Shown piece after piece: positions 43,601 through 53,824 of a stretch of DNA of 64,000 bases. Below the pieces are notes generated by a model. The model did no database searches. It was given only the letters and a program-made list of their open reading frames with translations, and was not told where the DNA came from. Within the stretch, counting starts at the first letter, position 1, and each line of letters starts with the position of its first letter. Origin of the DNA: Thecaphora thlaspeos. Lineage: Eukaryota; Basidiomycota; Ustilaginomycetes; Urocystidales; Glomosporiaceae. The translations under genes and the position numbers were made by a program. The stretch lies in contig UWYS01000002.1 in assembly GCA_900291925.1 (NCBI GenBank), positions 62,001 through 126,000 on the forward strand, read 5' to 3'.

Positions 43601-44230
43601 GATGCCAACGGCGCGATCAAGTTCGAAGAGATGCTTGCTCAAGACCTGACGCTGTCGGCGGGGATGTACAGCGATCGATCTGGCGAGCACTTTGGACTTG
43701 GCATCTGCACGGCGGAACGAAGCGACGAGAGGGACGTCCTATCTCGCGGCGGCTACATCCGCGCGACTTCGCCGCTTCGTCGCTACCCGGACATGGTAGC
43801 GCACTGGCAGATGAAGTCGTCCCTCGTCGGTCGACCGCTCGTCTTTGACCGGACGACATTGGTGCATCAGCTGGGACAATTCGAGCGGTCCGAGATCTTA
43901 TCCAAGCAGCTGCACCGTGCCGCCACGCGGGCGTGGCTGTTGAAGGCGGCCGACGATGCGCTGCGTCGAAGCCGCGAGGGCAGGGCGACGCAGGAGGACG
44001 AAAAGGTGTTGGGCCCGCACGAAGCCATCGCTCTGTTGACGGATACGAGGGTCAGTCCGATGACGTTGACGGCGAGGTTGAGGGTGCAGGTTGAAGGGTT
44101 GGGGACGCCGGCGGACCTCATCTGGGACCCCAAGGCGGCGCCGCCCGAAAAGGGAACGAAGCTAAAGGTGCGAGTGGTCGCGACGGTCCAGGCTGGGTTA
44201 AGGGGTAGTCTGGTGGTGCAGGAGATGTAG
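40637..44230 (+). CDS. DSS1: Mitochondrial exoribonuclease II (Dss1/cyt-4 type, RNB domain)
   Basis: Dss1 is the 3'-5' exoribonuclease of the mitochondrial RNA degradosome, working with the Suv3 helicase. The single exon encodes 1197 residues. The N-terminus is Ser/Arg/His-rich and poor in acidic residues, as expected of a mitochondrial leader. The RNB domain lies in the second half: YDFGQALPVYVIDDAGAFEL and DDGVS hold the metal-binding Asp cluster, and VHVHVADPTASMRPGD and RRFSTLYFPE follow. The end of the domain shows SRGGYIRATSPLRRYPDMV, the RNB closing signature. A C-terminal S1-like stretch may follow. The ATG at 40637 is the first after the C run. It is larger than yeast Dss1 because of Ser/Pro insertions. 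Confidence 0.9.
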   Translation: MLAARSSTPRSHAQTLSHTLSLLHTPPTPHLHHLQLPATAPRHRHLLHSSGPPLYRQPQQGKPSRTSRSRDPTRDHNGKSSPHPLDREHRERSRQHRITDKLLNAAKLGIPPARPQTGSDPYAGWKPTPGQSSRRNLGRPALDDPPLSHRFRADKTEDVHALLGPYTAKRLCQPLEMRAHARLQQHDHDPHALFLDDFLYPSRKLPVGTFVELRKAGIIDFGIVLPPPDDEREPPPSRSRHSSPRSTLRDANQKQASIPGDLFVLVSSGIILLYRDTDVMIQVPHVVEPSLAHRAAARTRDHVVTPSGVGADTPAKPYSAPDPRQADTSQVDPQDGLSSLEQPVDEARFEARAAICNKMRILERQKEKEMQRLLPAFRSLFLAPSVIQGGQKASKRVDLATGTITTYEATRIMNDHLSPPLANEDPAPLTVSTILAGHTLLMNTPSHFLADTLSHRTSQLYTCRSAEERETFRLLTKWIQSPPGSKGQRYIDDFCRKARTARAWSEARPYQPEGPPQAIEAAGIDVNWSKEDRTILSFLEASLASRREIQGNTHGSIAMEIVSRAGAHIRAKPHPWGKHELELDEAAATLLFPVAEAEAGSTNEPTVDSHALEVLKDLGGEISATSDLQHALVMRFLKSIGFLAPWHNPLRLDATFRALVAGSGNGQPELDHGSEKIPAPSSSSSSYPSSTPAPAKYDHGYDDAIEKSRYDFGQALPVYVIDDAGAFELDDGVSIEPVQGSEDQFWVHVHVADPTASMRPGDALGLRARRRFSTLYFPEARWSLLPDDFVNSGLGIRAPIAEGAGPTGQGQRVFTLSAKVDARNGQVDDYKVRPAWVHNVQVMSYDRVNEMLRSQATNDSSSSSSLDLSRLLRVAKALSASRVRGTAFNAWRRNASISLSPLPLPDTLSLAHETRPQFYTGSPTVHLSVSSAQEDTTLHASQFLVSELMLLAGRVSGSFGEERDIPLPYRLQPRPEKARDVERILAMRDANGAIKFEEMLAQDLTLSAGMYSDRSGEHFGLGICTAERSDERDVLSRGGYIRATSPLRRYPDMVAHWQMKSSLVGRPLVFDRTTLVHQLGQFERSEILSKQLHRAATRAWLLKAADDALRRSREGRATQEDEKVLGPHEAIALLTDTRVSPMTLTARLRVQVEGLGTPADLIWDPKAAPPEKGTKLKVRVVATVQAGLRGSLVVQEM

Positions 44231-44411
44231 AAACGAGAGCAGCCTTAGGTCCCTAACTCTCTGTTACGATGCTGCTACAAGTACATTCCCACTCCCACTC
44301 ACACTCACACTCACACATAGATCACATCGCACACTCCACTCTCATCTCATCTGGACTGATACGCAATGCATCATCAAGCATCGAGGAAGCTCGGACCTCC
44401 TACCGACTTCT

Positions 44412-45127
44412 TCAAGCGGAAAGGTCCCATCTACTCTGAGGATCCAACAAGAACCTCTCGTACTCGTCTCTGTTGAAAAGACTGAGTTCATGTTCGTTCT
44501 CCAGACCCAGTTGCGCCAAAGTGACGGTGTCGGCCGTCTTTCCGGGGACGAGATTGTGGATATTGTCGTCGGACAGGATCCAATCTGGATGATCTAGATT
44601 GATGATTAGATTTGTCGTTTTGCTGCCGTGTGCGCGCGTGTAGAGTTTGAGTGTATCGAGGGAAGAGGCGTAACTTCTGAATGCTTTGAAGGAGGGATTT
44701 GTCTTAACCTCTGGAGCCACGAACGGGGGGGGGGGGGGGGGGGGGGTTTGAATGGTGAGACGAAGAGGAGAGGGGGAAGGGGGGGGGGACGATGTTGAGC
44801 ATTTACTCCAAGTGGCAAGTAGAAGAGGAAGAGTATGAAACCCTACCAAACCAAACGAATGACGATAAACCGACCAAACTCACCATCCAAGCAACGTTGC
44901 TTCAAAGCGCTCACGGTCGTCTGTGTAAGATCGACTCCACGTACGACGTACGCTTTCATGGTTCGATATTCGAACGACTTGATGATGCGTACCGTTATGA
45001 TGGCATCCGTGAGGGGTCGGGTGGAGTTGGTGCTACTGTTATCAAGAAAGTCGGATTGAGGTGCAAAGGCGTGGAAGCCGCCTGGTAATAGCGTACGTTG
45101 TGAAGGTGACGGCGATGGATGGGTCAT
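44412..45127 (-). CDS. UPF0538 family protein (C2orf76 homologue)
   Basis: Exon 1 is 45127-44884 (donor GTGAGT) and exon 2 is 44710-44412 (acceptor CTCCAG), giving 180 residues. After a Ser/Pro-rich leader, the conserved family core reads VRIIKSFEYRTMKAYVVRGV, then EVKTNPSFKAFRS, LKLYTRAHGSKTTNLIINLD and ENEHELSLFNRDEYERF. This small eukaryotic family has no established function. Its fold is expected to be ubiquitin-like, which is inference from size and pattern. The intron carries a 23-nt G run (C run on the gene's strand) 15 nt before the acceptor. Confidence 0.88.
44725..44747. repeat. 23-nt poly-G run in the UPF0538 gene intron
   Basis: An uninterrupted run of 23 G on the plus strand; on the gene's strand it is a C tract acting as the pyrimidine tract of the 3' splice site. 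Its true length is uncertain because such runs are often miscounted in sequencing. Confidence 0.8.
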
Positions 45128-46064
45128 GATCAAGAGAGGGAGAGGGTTGGGGGAGGCGAGGCTGGTCGTAGTCGTTGTGATGGCAGAATGAGGGTCAAGA
45201 GAAAGGAGTGTGAGAGAAAGAAAGGCAAAGGTAAAGAAGGGGTCGGAGGTCAAGTCGAGACCAGCAGCAACACGCACGCAGGCCGAGGGGTAAATTCGGC
45301 ACCCTTTTTCTTTTCTTTTTTTCAGCGCTCAGTCTCACGTTGGTGTCCGTCCGGGAGTCGGGGAGTTGGACCCTGCACCACATCGCCACAGATCGCTTCC
45401 CGTCATCTTGCCGCCCTCCCTCCATCCTTTCCTCCAACATCCCCATCGAGTTGCCCAGCACCACAGACTGAGCTAGAGCTACAAGGCTCACATAGCAACA
45501 AAGCTCGAGCAAGCGAGAGATCGAAGGCAGGACGACAAAAAGAGACTAAACTGCAGCACTCAGGATTCCCGCGTGGTCCCCCACCGCAGTACTGGCTGAG
45601 CGATAGCATGCTTAACTTTGCAGATCGGACGGGATGCAGTGCTTTCATGGTTCTATGGCCGCAGATATAGATTTCCGGCCGGGATACTAACATGATGTTG
45701 CTAGTCAGGCCCTTAGTTTCTCTGCAGCGGATGACTTTCTCACTCCCCAACGTGCAACGACGACGTGGCCAAATTTTCATACAAGGGCGCGAGGCTGAAG
45801 ATGGCAGGATTTACCACATGCCGGCGGTACAGCGGCTCGTATAGCCCACATCCTCGTTTGCAGGGGCATCGACCTGTCACCTGCGCACAGAGAACCTGGA
45901 CAAGAATGCGCGCTGCCTTCTCCCGCTTCTCGCGAATCGTCCGTAGACGAAACGATCTCAGCTTCTACGTATCTTCAGAGTCCCAACGTGGGTTCTGCAT
46001 TTCTTCCGTATAGCTTTCGGTCGGTACTGATTGAGAAATGGCGGAGAGGGAGCGAAATTCGAGT
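45128..46064. other. Intergenic region, 5' of the UPF0538 gene and 3' of the GH31 gene
   Basis: About 940 nt. The first 200 nt are the UPF0538 upstream region, GA-rich on the plus strand. The rest shows only short overlapping frames without recognisable domains. No RNA gene or repeat was seen. Confidence 0.4.
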
Positions 46065-48375
46065 CTAGATGTTGCCAGAGAAGATGTCGTCCTTCGATCC
46101 AAGGTGGAAGAGCGGAATATGTTCGATCGGCGTCGGGACCGTGACAACCTGTCCACCGGCGTACGTCTCCTGCGTCCAGTAATACGTCCAGGGCTTTGAC
46201 ACCGAGTTCTTCTCGTCCTTCGTTTCGGACAGGTAGACCTTCCACTCGGTGACGTTGGGCTGCGTGACGAGCGTGACGAGCATCCTCGGACCGAACATGT
46301 ACTGTTGCGTGGTGAAGTTGCTGTTGCTCCTCGTCATCTCCACGACCCTTTCATCGTGACTGTAATCGACGATGAGAGGTCGCATGATCATCTGACCTGT
46401 TTCCGAGAAAGTTTGAAAGATCTTGTCGAGGTACGGTTTCAGCTGGTATCGTAGCTTGATGTAGGACGTGATGACGGGAGTGTTTTCGTCGCCGTAGGAC
46501 CACGGTTCGTTGTCGCACGTATAGGCGCTCTGCTCGTTGCAAGCCCTGGACCCATGGTTGCGCATAAAGGGAAGGAACGTCGTCCATTGCAACCAGCGTA
46601 CGAAGAGTTGTCGGTAGCGAGGATCGTCGATGTTGCTCCACTCGACGGTGGAATCTCCCTGGAATCCTCCCGCATCCAGCGTCCACCATCCCCATCCCGT
46701 AGAGGCGGCAGAGCCCAGAAGCCACCTGGGCAGACAGGGTGCGCCAGACGGCCAGAGTGTCGCCGGACCAGATCATGGAGCAGAAGCGCTGCGATCCAAT
46801 GTAGCCCGACCTCGAGAGCGAAATGTGCGGACACTTTGAGCCGCGTGCGGTATCGGTGACGTTGCGGAAGCCTTCTTCGATCGTAGACTGGTGAGCCCAG
46901 GGGTAAAGCTTGCCCACCGACGTCTGCGTACCGGCGGCATACAACACCGCAGGTCGAGCGTACGGAATCGACTGGATGTACGTTGACTGGCTGTTGTTCT
47001 CGTAGGCTTCACCGAGCGATCCTCCGTCCGCCTGGTCGATCCAGAAGTTCTTGATGCCCTTGTCGTAATAGTTGGCCTTGAGTCGCGACCATAGGAACTT
47101 GCGAGCGCGAGGGTTGGTGGCGTCGTAGTTCCTCACACAACTGCCGTTCCACGAGTCCGTCACGCCCGGACCGTCACGAGAGGCAGCGAGGAGTCCCTCG
47201 GCCTGCATGGTAGCGTAGTTGACCGAGTCGTCCTCGACGTCCGGCCAGAGGGAAGCCATCATCTCGGCTCCCGTCAGATTCTTGACCGAGGCGGCCATGT
47301 AGTCGACGTCCGGCCACAGTCCCTTTTCGAGCGCCCAGTCACCCTCCTGCGCCCAGGAGAGGTGGTCGATGACGATCATCGACACTGGGATCTCGCGTTT
47401 CTTGAAGTTCCGTGCCAGACTGACGATCTCGCTCGAGTTCTCGTAACGCAGTTTGCTGTTTGGTTTGCAGAGGGGAAACGTTGCGAGTGTCAGCCAGTGT
47501 ACGCTCGTACTCGGCCTTCGCAGTGCAAAGACGTACCTGTGGATATAGCCGAGCGAAAAGTCGGGCGGCGTAGGCGCCCGTCCCGTCAGGGCCGACAGAC
47601 GTCGCTGCAGACCGTCGTAGTCACCTCGTGGCGCCGACACGATGGCATAGTCGACGACCGAGACGCTCTCTGCGACGAAACGGTTGCGATACGGTCCAAA
47701 CTCCATCCTACCTTCCGACGCCGTGTTCCAGACGAAGCCATACCCCTTGTCGCTCATAAACACCGGCGTCGGAATGACGGTGTTGAAGTTGATCAGATCG
47801 ATTGTCTGACCCTTTTTGTTGAGCGCATGGTCCTCTTGCGTCCTCGTTCCGAGGATCATCTCGTCCGGTGTCGTGGTGAACGAAAAGGTCGCACGGAAGT
47901 CGCTGGAAGGTCCTTGCCAGTCGTAGTAGCGCGGGTTGAGCGATTTGAGCGGAGCGTACTCGTTGGTCAGGAGCGTCACGCTGCCATCCTCTTCGATGCG
48001 GTAGAAGGCGAGGTTGTAGTAGCGTTCGTCCTGTCCCAAGGTGCGAACGACGGTGTTACCGTTGCGGATAGCGGCAAACTGGGTGCCGTTGATGCGCGTA
48101 TCGAACGTCATGCCGCGCGCCTGTCCCTCCTCTGGTCCTTCTAGGGGTGGATCGTACATGAAGCTAATCTCGTGGTCGGACGGAGGACGGAATATCCAGG
48201 CTCTGACGCGGAAGCCATCGTAGCCAAACGGCTGGACGAGGACCAACTCGGGACCGTGCTGTAAACGAAAGCCGGTCGAGTTTGGCATGAAGTAGTCGGA
48301 GGAAATAGCGCTGGCGGCGCTGGACAAAAGCGCCAGGCCGCCCAAGAGCGGAGCGAGGAGGCGAACGGGGACCAT
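46065..48375 (-). CDS. Secreted glycoside hydrolase family 31 (alpha-glucosidase/alpha-xylosidase type), frameshifted
   Basis: GH31 enzymes cleave alpha-glycosidic bonds with retention. A signal peptide (MVPVRLLAPLLGGLALLSSA) starts at 48375, so the protein is secreted. An 81-nt intron (47536-47456, GTACGT to AACAG) is removed to join GYIH to SKLRYENSSEIV. The catalytic region shows MIVIDHLSWAQEGDWALEK, the nucleophile segment NFWIDQADGGSLGEA and the acid/base segment MIWSGDTLAVWRTLSAQVAS. The next conserved stretch, STGWGWWTLDAGGFQG, is in another frame: an indel lies at about 46705-46716, within a CT repeat. With the two frames combined, the length is about 743 residues. Substrate is uncertain; the WIDQAD nucleophile and long N-domain suggest a fungal alpha-xylosidase or alpha-glucosidase relative. 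Confidence 0.85.
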
Positions 48376-50325
48376 CTTGTCTGAAGACGAATGGGCGGTC
48401 ACTTTAGTGTCTGTATAAGGGGGGTTCACTTTGCTAGAAAGGGAGCAAGCGAGGCAGACCGACAAGATGGTGGCCGCTTCATAGGACCGCAAGGGACGGT
48501 AATAATGTAGAGCGAAACAGGAAGCACTGGTGGACCGCTGTGCTACTTACAGGGGGGCCGTGGTGCCAGGTTGCCGTCATCACTCCTCGAACCTTGCCCA
48601 TCTGAGCGTGGAGGAGAGCGCCGAGAGGCATGAAGCCTCCTCAGACCGGCGATGCTCTCTGTGCACCTGCGAAAGGTAAGTACTTGCCGCAGGCTTCTGC
48701 CTAAGCTCACCTCGCCGTAGGACGGGTCGCCGAGCCGTGTGCCGTCAGCAGAGCTTGAGGGTGAGGCACTTCGACGAGACAGCAAGCCCATGCGGGGAGC
48801 TGGACTGCTTTCATAGTCGCCGGTCCTACGAGAGCATGTATGGTTCATTTGGGGGGGCATTTGGTACCGATGCTGGGAGGAAAGTGAGTATCGGTCGGTG
48901 CGAGCTTATGGGTCGAACTCGGGTCGAACTGAAGGGACTAGTCCGTGCGCCGAGGCTGTTTGGACACTACGGTCTTTCGGTAGCACCATGCATGGCGACA
49001 ACCTGGGATGGGGGAGGCGAGTGGTCGTTGTGGTGTCGCTGGCGAGCCATCTTTTGGAAAACTTGGTGCAGAGGCAGATACATGAGCTGTAACGGCGACA
49101 ACGACTGCGGGGAAAAGCTTAAGGGTTACTGACTGTATCGTGTACAGAGTAAGCTTGTCGGTGTGCGTGGGGGTGAGGCTAGGGATAGGTATCATATCTT
49201 ACACTAGCTGTATAACGCCGGCGGTACCGTACAGTACCGTACCGCTGTGAGAAGGTCGAGGCATGCACCTGCACGTCAAGGGCGAGCCTGGAGGCAGCAT
49301 CGCCTCGCAAGTCGTCGCAATGGCAACGCAGCAGTGACCCCTCTGTGGGGAACGGCGGGGCCCCTTGTCTTGCTGCCTCGTCACTTCGATGCTCGAGACC
49401 ACAGCGAGTGGCGTTGATGCGTTGCGCCCACCGTGAGAATGTCCCTTCGGAGATCTTTCAAGATGTTGGCGTGTGCAGTCATCTCGCTTGCCTGGCCATG
49501 AGCGTTAGACGAGCATTAGTGTACTACGTTACCCCACACCGAGACTCACCTCGACACTGTGCACGAGGCAGGGCACACGGAGAGGCAGTTCTGCTTTGCT
49601 CGATCCGTCGGTCGATGTCGAGTGAGTACACGACACGGTGCAATGCCGCCGCAGCCTGACGTTGACCGACCGCACCGCCGGCACACGGTCATTTCGCAAC
49701 ATCCTGCGTGCTTAGTCCAGCAAAGCGCAGAACTCGAAGGAAACTCCTTGACATGGTAGGCTGTTTCCTTGCGAGGTACAGTAATCGACGACAAGCTGCT
49801 CGAGAACGAACGTCAAGACGGTCGAGTGTGGCCTCCTGCTGCGCTGGTCGGCGGCTCGACGTGGGATTCTGTTTGATCGAGAAAGAGGGAGAGGGGGAGA
49901 AAGGGGGAGGGAGGCGGATAGAGCAACCTGGCCTCTCGTGCTCTGTGTGTCTTGTCACCTGTCGGATGTGGGCATGATGGCTGCCTACAACGGGAGAAAT
50001 GGGAAGAGCGAGTGCAGCGGAGCGAGAGAGGACGACGTTGCGGCGAAAGGCCCTTTCGCTCAGCCAGGCTGGCCAGCGTCATCCGGTGTTGTCGTCTCAC
50101 CCGGCCGGCAAAGCAGCGATCACTCCAGATCACTCGAGACCACTCGAGGCGACGTCAGCTTTCGTCAGCTCTCGAGCGCTGCGCCAGCTGGCCGGGTAGA
50201 TCGCCTATATATGTAGCTCGCAACCTGCCTCTTCCTTCCTTTCGAATCCCATCCATCTTGACACACTGTATCTCGCTGACCGGCTGGCGCAGTGAAAACC
50301 TCGGTCGTGCTGGTGTGATGAAGCG
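48376..50325. other. Gene-poor region upstream of the GH31 gene
   Basis: About 1.95 kb with no recognisable protein, RNA gene or transposon on either strand. The first 100 nt are the GH31 leader. Near 49.13-49.26 kb there are GTACCGTACAGTACCG-type words like those at 20.7-21.3 kb. A TATA-like TATATATG lies near 50206-50213, but no gene follows it. Confidence 0.35.
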
Positions 50326-50810
50326 TGTTGGGCTTCTCGCCCAATACATCAGGAAACCGCAATTTGTCGCCCGACACGTCCAAAGAGAGACAGGTCGTCG
50401 CCCGATATGTACAGATGCCGCTATTAAACGCCCGATGGATCGAAAGGCCCGAATCTGACGCCCGATATCATCCAGGCCCAATAAAAAGGCAAAAACGGCT
50501 CGTCGCCCGATAAGACCTGGAGGCGCTTTTTCCCGCGCAAATGGTCCTAGGAGCGCAATTCGTCGCCCGATATGTCCGGCAGCACGTGTTGTCCGGAAGG
50601 TGCGACTTCTCGCCCGATAGCTCCGGATAAAGCAGCTTACCCCCGAAAAGATCGGCAGCGCCGAATAGCCACGCGATACATTCTGGTGAGACAAACACGC
50701 CTTGATCGGGAGGCATCGCGTGAGGCCCAAGAAGCCCTATAGCTGCAATCGACTGAATTGGAAGTCGAAGCCACTTACCCGATTGGCCCAGAAGCCGCAA
50801 ACACGTTGCT
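50326..50810. repeat. Repeat family B, CpG-intact array
   Basis: About ten copies of a 40-55 bp unit built on TCGCCCGATATGTCC (variants TCGCCCGACACGTCC, TCGCCCGATAGCTCCGG), followed by a variable part with GCGCAATT or AGCGCC. The copies diverge by 10-30 percent by eye and are all in the same orientation. The CpG-depleted counterpart (TTGCCCAATACATCTG) lies at 61.65-61.98 kb. Confidence 0.7.
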
Positions 50811-50825
50811 GAGCGGGCATTTCAA

Positions 50826-51945
50826 TGGCGTTTGTACTCGCGCGAGACGCGTCATGGTCTGCCCAGTCGACGCGTCTTGATGTGGAAGCAGGGCTGGTGT
50901 TTACTCGCGCGTACACTCGCGCAACCCGCTTCGGCCCCGACGAGTCTTTTTTGAGTTTCGGGCTTGCGTCTTTACAATCGGGAGCCGGACTGCGTATGCC
51001 CGACCATCAAGTTGCTAGAACAATCGGGAAGGGCCGTGACTTGATCCTCTTCCGGAGCCGCAAACACGATCCAGTCAATGCCCGCCCGAGACGTGTTGAC
51101 ATACGGCATGCTCGACGCGACTTGATGTCGAGTTTATTCGCCCGAAACGGGATGACGTCGGTGTAAGCGCGTGTCTACTCACGCGGGACGCCTGAATGCT
51201 AGCTCGACGCGTAGGAGATGCGTCTTACTCGCGCGAGACGCACGGGCGCCGGCCCGTTCGAACCATCGCGGGCAGGCGATTTCGCGCACAGGATGCGTTT
51301 GTGCCCGCACGGTTGACGTGCGAGGCGCGGTGGCGCCGGTTCGAGGCAAATTTGGCGGCGTAAGCATTTGCGCGAGACGCATTGGTGCCAGGTGACGCAC
51401 CCTCGGCGCGTGTTTACTCGCCCGAGACGTCTCAGTGCCCGCACGATCTACGCGTCTCGATGTGGAGGTGGTGAGTGTGTTTACTCGCCAAAGACGCGTC
51501 GCCGCTAGCTCGACCAGTTGTAGGCGCGTGTTGACCCGCGCGAGATGCGTTAGTGCAGGGATGACGCGTCGGTGCCGCTTGTTCACTCGTGCGAGACGCG
51601 TTGATGCCAGCATGGTTGACGCGCCGAAGGCGTCTGTTCAATTGCGCGAGACGCGTGAATGCCTGGTCGACCCGACTTGGGTGCGTGTTTACTCGCGCGA
51701 AACGCGTCCATTTCTGCATTTTTGACGCGTCTCGGGCGCGATGTTACCCGCGCGAGATGCGTCTGCTTACTGTTGACGCGTCTCGTCTGTTAACTGTTGA
51801 CGGCTCTAGGGCGCATGCTTACTCGCGCGAGACGCGTCTTGATATCGAGCTTCTGGGCGTGTTTATTCGCCCGTGACGCGTCGGCGCAAGCGCCTTCGAC
51901 GCGCCTTGTCCAGCGTGTTACTCGCGCAAGACGGGTGGCCGAGTA
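50826..51945. repeat. Repeat family A, CpG-intact array with palindromic cores
   Basis: About 16 copies of a core resembling GTTTACTCGCGCGAGACGCGT, spaced about 48-74 bp apart in the denser right half, with variable linkers of 10-25 nt. The core joins two perfect palindromes, CTCGCGCGAG and ACGCGT. A second ACGCGT, often as TGACGCGTCT, precedes the next core. I count about 13 ACGCGT in 1.1 kb. Minus-strand frames show TRLARVN-like periodic peptides only because the DNA repeats; nothing else suggests coding. Confidence 0.75.
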
Positions 51946-52640
51946 AGCTGGAAGATAGCGCCGATTGAGTCGGGAAACAGAATGTATCGGGAGATGATAC
52001 GGATACGTTGGGACCAAGGTATGAGGTCCAATGAATGGGGGCCAGGGAATGCGGTCATAAAGTTTATAAATTGGCAGGGCCAGGGTGAGGGAATTGGGAA
52101 GAAGGCCTTCACGGATCGGGACCTTGCGGATGTGATTGTTTGCATCAGGGATCGAAAATTAGCATATCGGGGCTGTCTATTGGCCCGATCGCGTGTAGAA
52201 GCTTCTGCATCGGGCTAGTTTTTTTTTTTGCATTGGGGCCTTCTTGGGACCACGAATCGGGGCTAGGTTGGGCCGAGAGTTAGGCCGTGGCAGGCAGACG
52301 GTCCTTCCTTTTGCGCGCGCGCTAGGGCTTGGCCACTTCACTTGATCGGGCGGCCACAATGCAGGCGCATGCGCAGAGATAACGAGCAGAGCCAGTCGCA
52401 CGTACTCTGGACCGGCGCAGCTGGCTTCGGCTGCTTTCTTCCTGTCAGGCCGTGGGCTGGCGTGGAGCGTGCGTGTATCTTTCAACTCGGGCCACCCAGC
52501 CAGTCAGCGCGGAAGAGCTGGCAGAGAGCCAAGCTCTTCTCTAGCCCCCTTCCTCCCGACCACCACCGCCACCACCACCTGCACTCCCTTCTCAGCGCCA
52601 CCTCCTTGCAAGCCAAGCGTCAAGCACATACCACCCTCTC
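51946..52640. other. Degenerate family B fragments and SDR gene upstream region
   Basis: AT-richer sequence to about 52.25 kb holds scattered family B fragments (ATATCGGGGC, TGGCCCGATCGCG, GCATCGGGC) and a short T run. The last 350 nt become C/A-rich and form the leader of the SDR gene. No gene was recognised. Confidence 0.45.
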
Positions 52641-52700
52641 CACACCTTCCGCCATCGCCACCGTCACCACAACACCGCATACACGCGACCCCCGCTCACC

Positions 52701-53564
52701 ATGCCTGGCCTCCGCCTCCCGTACAAGGTCGCTGTCATCACCGGCGGCGGCTCCGGCATCGGCCGTGAGTCGGCCATCCTCTTCGCCTCCGAGGGCGCCA
52801 ACCTCGTGCTGGCCGACATCAACCTCGAGGCCTGCACAAAGACGGCCGAGCTCATCAACGAGCGCTTCAAGGACGCCTCTCCCTCGGTCCGCGCCATCCC
52901 CGTGCAGTGCGACGTCAGCAAAGAGGCGCAGGTCGCAGCCGTCGTCCAGAAGGCCGTCGATGAGTTCGGTCGGCTCGACATCATGTTCAACAACGCCGGC
53001 ATCATGCACGGCGCCGACGATCACGCTCTCAACACCGAGGAAAAGATCTGGGACCTCACGCAGGAGATCAACGTCAAGGGCGTCTGGTGGGGCTGCAAGC
53101 ACGCCATCCTCGCCATGCGCAACAACCCCGCCGACGAAGCAAAGGGCCTCCACGTCGGCGGATCTATCATCAACACGGCATCCATTGTAGCCGTCATGGG
53201 ATCTGCGACGCCTCAGATCGCATACACCACCAGCAAGGGCGCTGTGCTCGCCATGACGCGCGAGCTCGCAATGGTCCACGCGCGCGAGGGCATCAAGGTC
53301 AACTCGCTCTGCCCCGGCCCATTGATGACCCCACTCCTCATGGACTTCCTCAACACGCCCGAGAAGCTCGACCGCCGCCTCAACCACCTCCCCCTCGGTC
53401 GCTTCGGCGAGGCCATCGAACAGGCCCGCGCCGCCCTCTTCCTCGCCTCGGACGAGTCCTCCTACGTCATCGGCCACGACATGCTCGTAGACGGCGGCCT
53501 CAGCAAGGCCTACGTCACCGCAGAGGGCCAGCCCGTCCTTCCCCCGCCCGCCAGCCTCGTCTGA
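52701..53564 (+). CDS. Short-chain dehydrogenase/reductase
   Basis: Classical SDR enzymes oxidise or reduce alcohols and carbonyls with NAD(P). The single exon encodes 287 residues. The cofactor motif TGGGSGIG is near residue 15, the acidic residue ending strand 2 is in LADIN (suggesting NAD preference), NNAG is near 96, and the catalytic YTTSK is near 176 with Ser upstream in INTASIV. PGPLMTPL and the closing DGGLSKAYV fit the family. The substrate is unknown. The gene is convergent with an aldehyde dehydrogenase 260 nt away. The start ATG at 52701 has a good context (CTCACCATGC). Confidence 0.93.
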   Translation: MPGLRLPYKVAVITGGGSGIGRESAILFASEGANLVLADINLEACTKTAELINERFKDASPSVRAIPVQCDVSKEAQVAAVVQKAVDEFGRLDIMFNNAGIMHGADDHALNTEEKIWDLTQEINVKGVWWGCKHAILAMRNNPADEAKGLHVGGSIINTASIVAVMGSATPQIAYTTSKGAVLAMTRELAMVHAREGIKVNSLCPGPLMTPLLMDFLNTPEKLDRRLNHLPLGRFGEAIEQARAALFLASDESSYVIGHDMLVDGGLSKAYVTAEGQPVLPPPASLV

Positions 53565-53824
53565 GCAGCGACCGTCCCACTTGTTGTACCTTGTCGCATC
53601 TAGCTAAGGGGCAGAGTAGCAATGCAGGATTGTGTCTAATCGAGTAGAGGAAATCCCAACCCAGAGCCAGATCGCTTCTCCGGTCTGATTCTGCGGCCGT
53701 GATACAACGCCATCTGCCACGTCCGGCTGCAAGGGCAAAGTTCCTGCTGAGCGATTCGACACCAGACAGAGCATTTTGGATACATTCCACCATCGCATCA
53801 GTATCGCCTTGTACCAGGCCATTT

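Noticed and set aside
51179..51719. Minus-strand frames coding periodic TRLARVN-like peptides
   Set aside because: The periodicity comes from the DNA repeat, the frames are interrupted at irregular linkers, and no start context or conserved homology is seen.
50826..51945. CRISPR-like array (conserved cores with variable linkers)
   Set aside because: The window is eukaryotic, the cores diverge, the linkers are short and uneven (10-25 nt), and no cas-like gene is present.
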